Source: Patescibacteria group bacterium
Lineage (GTDB): Bacteria > Patescibacteriota > Microgenomatia > UBA1400 > PJMF01
Length of the DNA stretch: 10,107 nucleotides
Direction of reading: 5' to 3'
NCBI GenBank assembly: GCA_018816485.1
Contig: JAHIVL010000086.1
Span: 1-10,107, forward strand
Part shown: positions 1 to 6,400 of the stretch, piece after piece
Layout of the letters: each line of letters starts with the position of its first letter
Position numbering within the stretch: position 1 is the first letter of the stretch
Made by a program: the position numbers and the translations under genes
Notes under the pieces: generated by a model
What the model was told of the DNA's origin: nothing
Database searches by the model: none
The model's input: only the letters and a program-made list of their open reading frames with translations

Positions 1-392
1 AACTTAGATCTGAAGTCACTCAAGCCGGTGGCGAAGTTCTAGTCACCAAAAACACCCTAATCGACATTGCAATCGGCAAAGGAAAACTCACTGATTCATT
101 AGAAGGAATGAATGCCGTTGTCTTCTCATACCAGGATGCAGTAGTCGCAATTAAAAAATTGTTTAGTTTCCAAAAAGATTCAAATAAGTTAAAAATTAAA
201 CAAGGATTTATGGATGATAAAGTCCTCTCAGCAACAGAAGTTGAATCATTGAGTAAACTTCCAGACAAAAACGAACTTATTTCTATGCTTATCAACAGAC
301 TCCAAAGCCCAGCAACAGGAATGGTTAACGTTCTTAAAGCAGGCACCAGAGATCTAGTTTACGCATTGAATGCAATTGTAAAAAAAGGTTAA
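1..392 (+). CDS. rplJ: 50S ribosomal protein L10, C-terminal part (5' end outside window)
   Basis: L10 is the base of the ribosomal stalk: its N-terminal domain binds 23S rRNA and its C-terminal helix carries the L7/L12 dimers. The frame is open from base 3 to the TAA at 390-392, giving 129 visible residues. The visible start (LRSEVTQAGGEVLVTKNTL) matches the conserved L10 segment LR..L..AGGE..V.KNTL, so roughly 35-40 N-terminal residues are missing, judged from the usual family length of about 165-175. The end (residues RDLVYALNAIVKK) fits the L12-binding helix. It is followed 73 bp later by rplL, the classic rplJ-rplL order. A start at the internal ATG (108) would remove the conserved KNTL region, so that ATG is not the true start. 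Confidence 0.95.
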   Translation, partial: LRSEVTQAGGEVLVTKNTLIDIAIGKGKLTDSLEGMNAVVFSYQDAVVAIKKLFSFQKDSNKLKIKQGFMDDKVLSATEVESLSKLPDKNELISMLINRLQSPATGMVNVLKAGTRDLVYALNAIVKKG

Positions 393-465
393 AAATAAAA
401 ATTATCAGCCGACAAGGCAAAACGTAGTAATATACTGACCAACAAACCAAGTAAGAAAGGGACAT

Positions 466-864
466 ATGTCAGACAAAACAAAAGCACTCTCAGCTAAAGT
501 GCAAAAATTAGTAGATGCAGTTAAGGAATTATCTTTAATTGAAGTCTCAGAGCTTGTTAAAGCTTTAGAGAACGAATTTGGTGTAAGCGCAGCAGCTCCT
601 ATGATGATGGGTGCTGCACCTGCAGCAGCTACAGAAGCAGCTGAGGAACAAACCGAGTTTGACGTTATCTTAAAAGATGCCGGTTCAAACAAAATTGCTG
701 CTATTAAAGCAGTAAGAGTTCTTAAACCAGAATTAGGTTTAGGTGACGCTAAAGCTTTCGTAGAATCAGCTCCAAAAACAGTTTTGGAAGCCGCTAAAAA
801 GGAAGATGCTCAAAAAGCACAAAAAGATCTCGAAGCAGCAGGTTGCATCGTTGAATTAAAATAA
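466..864 (+). CDS. rplL: 50S ribosomal protein L7/L12
   Basis: This is the multicopy stalk protein that recruits translation GTPases. The 132 residues are close to the usual 120-130. Residues 1-40 form the helical dimerisation domain that docks on L10. Residues 41-60 are an Ala/Met-rich flexible hinge. Residues 61-132 are the globular domain with the family signatures EQTEFDVIL (61-69), KIAAIKAVR (76-84) and GLGDAKAFVESAP (91-103). The start is supported by a Shine-Dalgarno-like AAGAAAGG at 453-460, five bases before the ATG. The gene follows rplJ by 73 bp and is presumably co-transcribed with it; its own strong RBS fits the need for several L12 copies per ribosome. A strong terminator follows 18 bp after the stop. 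Confidence 0.97.
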   Translation: MSDKTKALSAKVQKLVDAVKELSLIEVSELVKALENEFGVSAAAPMMMGAAPAAATEAAEEQTEFDVILKDAGSNKIAAIKAVRVLKPELGLGDAKAFVESAPKTVLEAAKKEDAQKAQKDLEAAGCIVELK

Positions 865-882
865 TTTTTAATTAAATTTAAT

Positions 883-930
883 AAGAGAGCCCCGCAAGGT
901 TGAAAACTTGGCGGGGCTCTCTTTGTTTTG
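883..930 (+). terminator. Intrinsic terminator of the rplJ-rplL operon
   Basis: A perfect GC-rich stem runs 883-895 with 911-923 (AGAGAGCCCCGC against GCGGGGCTCTCT plus a flanking A-T pair). The inner loop can extend by AAG/CTT. A CTTTGTTTT tract follows. It lies 18 bp after the rplL stop and separates the ribosomal operon from the convergent toxin gene. The opposite strand also has an AT-rich tail, so it may work in both directions. Confidence 0.93.
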
Positions 931-977
931 CAAAGTTTGTCAGTTATTAAAAAGAATATGTTTGATTTATTAATAAA

Positions 978-1364
978 CTAACCAATAACAGTAACACCAG
1001 AATATTGCCCAATTTTCTTATCTGCAGAAATTAATATGCATTTTTCTGAAATTGCCTGAGATATTAACATTCTATCGAATGGATCTTTATGTAACGCCGG
1101 TAGCTTTTCTAATGCAAAAACATGATTCAAAGAAACAGGTAGAACATTAAATCCATTTTTCTCATTAAAACAATCTTCCAGGCTAACTGACATATTAAAC
1201 TCTTTATTCAAACCAAGTTTGATATTAATTTCCCACGCACTTGCAACACTAACTGCTATGTAGTTGTTAGGATCTGAAAGTATCTTGCGAATTGACTTAC
1301 CAAGCTTAGAACTATCGGTGAGCCACCAAAGTAAAATATGAGTATCTAGTAAATATTTTTTCAT
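978..1364 (-). CDS. PIN-domain ribonuclease toxin (VapC-like)
   Basis: This is the predicted endoribonuclease toxin of a type II toxin-antitoxin module, 128 residues, the normal PIN-domain length. The acidic metal-binding residues of the fold are visible: D7 in LLDTHILLWWL, E45 in SAWEINIK, D94 and D97 in HKDPFDRMLISQA, and D115 in ISADKKI. The HKDPFDRMLI.QA pattern is typical of the PIN subfamily paired with Phd/YefM-type antitoxins. Its ATG overlaps the antitoxin stop by four bases (ATGA), which implies translational coupling. The gene ends with TAG, followed directly by the AT palindrome TTTATTAATAAA (966-977). The catalytic residues look intact, so the toxin should be active. RNA target unknown. 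Confidence 0.93.
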   Translation of the reverse strand: MKKYLLDTHILLWWLTDSSKLGKSIRKILSDPNNYIAVSVASAWEINIKLGLNKEFNMSVSLEDCFNEKNGFNVLPVSLNHVFALEKLPALHKDPFDRMLISQAISEKCILISADKKIGQYSGVTVIG

Positions 1365-1603
1365 GTTGCCTTACCACCAGTAAACAAAGAAATAATTTCC
1401 TGTGATTCTTGGTTAAAATTATCGGGAATTTGTATTTTACCCTTGAACAAACCCGGTTTTCTTGGTTTCATACTTGAAGTATACGGCACTAATCTCACAA
1501 GGGGCTTGCCTGCACGAGCAATTACTACATCATTACCAGCTAGAGCACTCTCTACTAACGCCGATAGATTAGTCTTGGCTTGATACATATTAATAATTCT
1601 CAT
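1361..1603 (-). CDS. Phd/YefM-family antitoxin
   Basis: This is the 80-residue antitoxin partner of the PIN toxin. The N-terminal DNA-binding and dimerisation region reads MRIINMYQAKTNLSALVESA and continues with GNDVVIARAGKPLVRLVP (about residues 23-40), the usual Phd/YefM/Prevent-host-death pattern. The C-terminal part (about 45-80, with KPGLFKGKI and FTGGKAT) should be the toxin-neutralising tail; a GxxKGKI-like stretch is common in antitoxins of PIN toxins. The start is supported by AGGAGA (minus strand, 1618-1613) nine bases upstream. The gene ends in TGA, evidence that UGA is a stop in this genome. The upstream dyad at 1619-1637 is the likely autoregulatory operator. Confidence 0.92.
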   Translation of the reverse strand: MRIINMYQAKTNLSALVESALAGNDVVIARAGKPLVRLVPYTSSMKPRKPGLFKGKIQIPDNFNQESQEIISLFTGGKAT

Positions 1604-1618
1604 AATTTTATTTCTCCT

Positions 1619-1637
1619 GACTAGACTAAGTCTAGTC
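1619..1637. promoter_or_regulatory. Perfect dyad, probable toxin-antitoxin operator
   Basis: GACTAGACT-A-AGTCTAGTC is a perfect 9-bp inverted repeat around one central base. It lies just downstream of the likely -10 box and directly upstream of the antitoxin RBS. This is where Phd/YefM-type antitoxins bind to repress their own operon. The dyad is seen directly; its role as operator is inferred. Confidence 0.75.
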
Positions 1638-1638
1638 T

Positions 1639-1668
1639 ATTGTATACAAAAAGTCAAGGTCTCAACAA
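1639..1668 (-). promoter_or_regulatory. Putative promoter of the toxin-antitoxin operon
   Basis: On the minus strand, TTGTTG (1668-1663) is followed after 18 bp by TACAAT (1644-1639). An alternative -10 is TATACA at 1646-1641 with a 16-bp spacer. The -10 lies inside a 10-bp palindrome TTGTATACAA (1640-1649). Transcription would start near 1632, inside the operator dyad, which fits steric repression by the antitoxin. Confidence 0.5.
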
Positions 1669-1756
1669 AACATTTTCCCTATTGACCTACTTACATCTAC
1701 TCTGCTACTTTATTAATAGTAAAGCTTACATTTGAGCTACTTTTCACCGGTATGCT

Positions 1757-1786
1757 TTGAATGAAAACTATCTAGTTTGCATTCAA
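1757..1786. promoter_or_regulatory. Imperfect 30-bp dyad upstream of the HTH gene
   Basis: The arms are 1757-1770 (TTGAATGAAAACTA) and 1773-1786 (TAGTTTGCATTCAA), complementary at 13 of 14 positions around a TC centre. It lies 65 bp before the small DNA-binding protein gene and has no U-tract, so it is not an intrinsic terminator. It could be an operator, possibly autoregulatory, or a leader hairpin. A weak promoter candidate upstream is TTGACC (1682-1687), 18 bp, TACTTT (1706-1711). Confidence 0.45.
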
Positions 1787-1851
1787 TACGTATTTAACTT
1801 GGTCCAAAAAAATGGGCCTGCTTGTAAAAAAATATAAAAGGACTGTCTAAA

Positions 1852-2124
1852 ATGAACGATCAAATTATAGCAAACACCAATGATATTAACGAAATGGACG
1901 ATAAAAGAACTGGAAGAGCTGACGACGCAAGTAAGCTAGATATCAAGAATCTACCTGATCTATTGACCGTTAGAGAGGTTGCAGATTTACTCAGAGTTTC
2001 TCCTTTGACAATCAAACGCTGGGGAAAAAGAGGAAAACTTCCTGCAATTAGAATCAACTCAAGAGGTGACAGGCGATACAAAAAAGAAGCAGTGCTTTGG
2101 TTGCTAGGTGTTACTGAAGAATAA
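1852..2124 (+). CDS. Small helix-turn-helix DNA-binding protein, excisionase/MerR-like
   Basis: The protein has 90 residues. A polar, probably disordered N-terminus (1-35) precedes one winged-HTH domain of the excisionase/HTH_17 type at about 36-88. The signature is LLTVREVADLLRVSPLTIKRW (helix-turn-helix), then GKRGKLPAIRI and a wing ending RRYKKEAVLWLL. These short proteins are annotated as excisionase-family DNA-binding proteins, but in CPR genomes they mostly stand alone and are probably transcription factors; no integrase lies nearby. The start is supported by AAAGGA (1837-1842), nine bases before ATG. M16 is a possible alternative start. The 3' end overlaps the convergent glycosyltransferase gene by 14 bp. 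The upstream dyad at 1757-1786 is a candidate binding site. Target genes unknown. Confidence 0.85.
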   Translation: MNDQIIANTNDINEMDDKRTGRADDASKLDIKNLPDLLTVREVADLLRVSPLTIKRWGKRGKLPAIRINSRGDRRYKKEAVLWLLGVTEE

Positions 2125-2986
2125 AAATCTCTCTAATCACCAATCCCACAAACTCTAAGAGTCTCAATTGTCTGCGCCATCTCCAAGGCTCGACTATCAG
2201 TCTATAGAGCCACTCTAAACCCAGGTTTTGCATCCACTTAGGAGCCCTGTTTATCTTTCCAAAAAGCACATCAAAGGTTCCTCCAACGGCAACGACTATG
2301 GAAACTCCTGAAATTCTCAAAGTCTCGGCATTCTCAACAATCCATTTTTCCTGATTTGGAGCTCCAAAAGCAACAAATACTAAGCTTGGCTTGAGTTTGA
2401 GAATAGTAGAAATGATAGATTTACTCTCTCCATCTGTTGGATTATAGATTTTGTTGTATCCTTCGGCCCACCAAATTGTATTTAAATCATCTTCAGCTGT
2501 TTTTTTGGTCGCACTACCGCCACTACTGCCGCCACCACCACCACTACTACCATTCAAACTTAAAATTTTAACTTTTTGACCATCATATTCCCTACCTTCA
2601 TAGTCTCTTCCTCCCACGATTAAAACTTTTAAATCATCTTTGGTTGCAATTTTTAATAAATCTTTTGTTAAATCGATTCCAGTAATTCTTTGTAAAATTT
2701 TATTGCTGGCTCCATTTTTATTGTTGCCACCACCAAAAAAAGCTAAAATTTTTGCTGCAAAAAGTAACCCTACGCCATCAGGAAGCAAAAAGTCTGCAAA
2801 ACCCAAATAATTAGCGAAGCTTTTTTGCTTTTTTGCCAAAACTATTTGCTCCGAATTGGGAGTAAAGATAGAAAATGTCTTGTCTCCATTTTTTAAGTGA
2901 GAAATTAAAATTTCTAGCAAAGAACTGTAATCCTTGCTATATATTTCATATCCAAATAAATTAGTTGTCGAATCAGTCTTTTTCAT
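2111..2986 (-). CDS. WecG/TagA/CpsF-family glycosyltransferase (GT26)
   Basis: The family transfers a sugar, often ManNAc or ManNAcA, from UDP onto a polyprenyl-diphosphate-linked GlcNAc at the cytoplasmic membrane during synthesis of teichoic acid, enterobacterial common antigen or capsule. Of 291 residues, the family motifs are TPNSEQ (42-47), LLPDGVGL (67-74, with D70 at the catalytic aspartate position), ITGIDL (101-106), VFVAFGAPNQEKWI (203-216), GGTFDVLFGKI (235-245) and RAPKWMQNLGLEWLYRL (247-263) followed by EPWRWRRQ. The basic C-terminus is the usual membrane-contact tail. It is longer than the roughly 240-residue norm because of a loop near 84-95 and a Gly/Ser tract at 145-158 in the middle domain. 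No clear Shine-Dalgarno is seen at the start. Acceptor and donor cannot be fixed from sequence. Confidence 0.92.
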   Translation of the reverse strand: MKKTDSTTNLFGYEIYSKDYSSLLEILISHLKNGDKTFSIFTPNSEQIVLAKKQKSFANYLGFADFLLPDGVGLLFAAKILAFFGGGNNKNGASNKILQRITGIDLTKDLLKIATKDDLKVLIVGGRDYEGREYDGQKVKILSLNGSSGGGGGSSGGSATKKTAEDDLNTIWWAEGYNKIYNPTDGESKSIISTILKLKPSLVFVAFGAPNQEKWIVENAETLRISGVSIVVAVGGTFDVLFGKINRAPKWMQNLGLEWLYRLIVEPWRWRRQLRLLEFVGLVIREIFILQ

Positions 2987-3440
2987 ATTTTATTAATTCA
3001 AATCATTCCATCATACCTACCATACAACACCCATTAAGAAGCTAATATTTGATATAGTTGCTCAAAAAGTTATAAGACTCACTTAAAATCATCATTTTTT
3101 ACAAAGAATTGCTAATTTTAAGTATAATTTACCAAACTTAAGTATACAACAGTATTTTATAAAAAGAATCAACATTCGCCATATTTTCGTGTTTTTCGTG
3201 GTGAACATAAAATTTGTTCTTTATTACGAAACCAAATTTTGATAAAACCATAAATAATGTAATCATCAGCTAGATGTGGCTTTCAATGAAAGCCCTCTTT
3301 GAACAACTTTTGTCTTGAGAAAACAAAAATTTCTCGAGACCCCTCCCCCAGCAAGGAAAATAATTGATTATTTTTAGACAAAACCCGAAAAATAATTTAA
3401 AAATAGCACTCAACTCATTAAATAAGATATAATAAACTTT
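2987..3440. other. Gene-free stretch with two dyads and a spaced direct repeat
   Basis: I find no credible coding sequence in these 454 bp between divergent genes. Visible structure: a direct repeat TTAAGTATA at 3118-3126 and 3138-3146, exactly 20 bp apart; a palindrome GGCTTTCA-A-TGAAAGCC at 3278-3294; and an 11-bp hairpin at 3312-3322/3330-3340 with one G-T pair and loop ACAAAAA, followed by a C-run (G-run GGGGGAGGGG on the minus strand, about 3341-3350). There is no U-tract after either hairpin, so they are not classical terminators. The promoter of the MurL-MurD gene is at the right edge. Confidence 0.6.
3428..3433 (+). promoter_or_regulatory. -10 box of the MurL-MurD gene, leaderless arrangement
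   Basis: A consensus TATAAT ends seven bases before the ATG at 3441, so transcription should begin at or within a base or two of the start codon. No Shine-Dalgarno is present and there is no room for one. The -35 is weak (TAGCAC at 3404-3409, 18-bp spacer). The box is seen directly; leaderless initiation is inferred. Confidence 0.65.
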
Positions 3441-6400
3441 ATGCCAACTTTTGAAGAACTCAGACAAAAACACAACAAATTTATTTTTGAGAATTACTCA
3501 TGGAGAATTGTTAATTACAGTGAAGTCAGTAAAACCAAAAAAAACTTCGTGGATGCTGAAATTTCCAACACCAACCTTAAAATAACCTTCCAATATAAGA
3601 TCGAACCAAACATTTCATTCTCCCCTACTTTAATTATAGAAAATGTTTCCCAAGAGATGGCAGATGCACTTGGTTCAGAAAAGATTGATTCATATGTTTT
3701 TAACCTTGGTTTAGCCGAAATATTTAGTTACTGGAAATGCACTACTTCCCCAATCATTGAGATTAAAGCAGGAAAACTTAACCAAGAACAAATTAATTGG
3801 TGGCACAAACTTTTGATTAAAGGTATGGGTGAGTTCTTTTTTGTAAACAATATTAAATTTATAGATGACGACTTTGTAAAAATTATATCTAGAAATAACC
3901 AAAATTTTAGTGAGAGCTCCGCAGTCCCAGGCGAAAACCACCAAGTTTCTAGTAATGACCGCACAAGCATAGACGAGAACCACCGGGATTTAAGCAAACA
4001 AACAAAAATTCTTATCCCTATTGGTGGAGGTAAAGATTCTTCAGTTACTCTGGAAATCCTGAGTACTTTGGCTATTATTCCAAATCAAAATAGCACTGAA
4101 GGCATCGATAGAGTTACAACTACTAACAAAATTTCAGTCGGGACCTTTGTGGTTAACCCCACTCAAGCTGCTCTTGATCTGATTTCAGCAAGAGAAAATT
4201 CTGATCAAGACAACTCGTCATCAAATGAATTAAACTCAAATAACTTTGGAAAAATTAAGGTTCAAAGAACTATCGACTCTAGACTGCTGGATTTGAACAA
4301 TCAAGGTTATCTAAACGGCCATGTACCAATTTCTGCGTTTTTTGCCTTCTTGAGCGTGTTTTCTGCTGACCTTTTTAGTTATAGCCATGTAGCAATTTCC
4401 AATGAAAGAAGTTCTAATGAAGGAAATGTTCAATTTTGTGACCAAGAAATAAATCATCAATACTCAAAAACATATGAGTTCGAAAAAGACTTTCAAAATT
4501 ATGTCAAAAAATATTTGCCAAAGAATGCCCCACTCTATTTTTCATTTTTAAGACCTTTGTATGAACTCCAAATCGCAAAAATATTTTCTGGAAATTCCAA
4601 CATAACCTCAGGAATGAAAAAATATCACCATAGTTTTAGAAGCTGTAATCGAGGTCAAAAAACCAATTCTTGGTGTGGTGAATGTTCTAAGTGTCTATTC
4701 GCTTACGTTATCATCCACCCTTTCTTAGAAGACGAAAAAATTCATTCTTACTTTGGTAAGAACATGTTGGATGACGAAAACCTTTGGCCAATTGCTCAAG
4801 AATTACTTGGGTTTGGTACAAAAAAACCTCTAGAATGTGTCGGCACTCATGAAGAAACAATTATTGCTTTTTATCTTGCAATAAAAAAATACCTAGATAA
4901 AGGTCAAAAACTACCAGCTTTACTTGAAAAAGTTTATCAAAATGTAATCATAAATGAAACTGATCTTGAAAGAAGAACTCAAGCTATTTTGAATTCCTGG
5001 AATGAAGACAATTCTGTCCCTAATCAATTCTCAGAATTGCTTAAAAAATACAAGGTGAAGGAGGTGAATTGCGAAGCAAGAGAAGCTAGCCTGGGCTATT
5101 GCGAAGCAAGAGAAGCTAGCCTGGGGATATCCAATAATCGAAAACTCGAAAACCTGCTCCACGATCTAGAATCTAAAACGATTCTTCTTCTTGGCTTGGG
5201 GAGAGAGGGTTTATCTAGTTATAAATTCCTGCGTGAAAATTTTCCAAATAAAAAATTATTTCTTATTGATGAAAAAGAAGTCTTTGAGCTCGGAAATGAT
5301 TGGAAAGAAATTAAGGAAAAAGATGCTAATATTGAATTCTCCACCGAAATTAAAAACCTCACCGAGATTGAGAACATTAGTCAAAGCATTGAATCATCTA
5401 ACAAAAATAATAAATCTAACAAAATCTTGGCGATTAAATCACCTGGGTTGTCTCCAAAAAACCCTTTAATCTTGCAAGCTAAAAAACTCAAAGCTCAATT
5501 TACCTCAAGCACTAACATTTTTTTTGAACTTTTAGAAACACTACTTATTAAAACCATTGGCGTCACTGGTACAAAAGGCAAAAGTACTACCACCTCTATG
5601 ATTTATCATGTCTTGACTGACTGTGGTCTAAAAACTTTTTTTGGGGGAAATATTGGCATTCCTCCCCTTTCGCTTTGGCCAGAAATCAGAGAAGCATCAC
5701 TTGCCCTCAGAGAGATATCACTTGTTCGAAACGATTCAAAGTCAACTAAAAAACCAATCACTGTCATCCTTGAAATGTCATCTCACCAATTAAGTGACCT
5801 CAAATTTAGTCCTTCGATTGCCGTGATTTTGGATATTTCTCCTGAACATCTGGATTATTACGATTCATTCGATGAATATGTCCAGGCTAAATCACAAATT
5901 TCTAGATTTCAAACTGACAATGACCTAGTAATTTTTAATGATAAACAAAAATTTCCTACAAAACTAGCAAATCTTGGAAATGCTAAGCAAATAACCTTCA
6001 ACATTAAAAAAAATATTTCAAACAACTGTATTATTTACCAAAATGAAACAATTATCGATATCGATCAGCTTCCAGTGATTGGAAAACATAATATTTTAAA
6101 CTCAATTCCTAGCATCATTATTGCAAAAGAGCTTGGTTGCAAAACAAGAGACATAAATAGAAGTTTAAAAACATTCAAAACACTACCTCACAGACTTGAA
6201 ATTGTCAGCAACAGTAATAAAATTCTCTATATAAATGATTCATTGTCAACGACCCCAAAATCGTGTATTGCTGCAATAAATAGTTTCAATAATTCTCCAA
6301 TAATTTTAATTGCTGGTGGTCATAATAGAAATCTTGAATTTGATGAGTTGGCCAAAACCATACTTGAAAGTAATATTAAACACTTGATTCTTTTGCCAGA

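Noticed and set aside
405..692. Minus-strand ORF across rplL
   Set aside because: It lies antisense to the well-supported L7/L12 gene and has low-complexity composition from the Ala-rich hinge.
1852..2124. Excisionase of an integrated phage
   Set aside because: No integrase, phage genes or att site adjoin it; this domain is common in stand-alone regulators.
3312..3340. Intrinsic terminator
   Set aside because: The stem is good but is followed by a C-run on one strand and an A-rich tract on the other, with no U-tract, and no gene ends nearby.
3270..3473. Minus-strand ORF in the gene-free stretch before MurL-MurD
   Set aside because: Sixty-seven residues with no family motif, no RBS, overlapping the start and promoter of the large gene and made mostly from its hairpins.
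5068..5125. CRISPR array
   Set aside because: Only two copies, a 2-bp gap rather than a spacer, and in-frame coding sequence; no cas genes are present.
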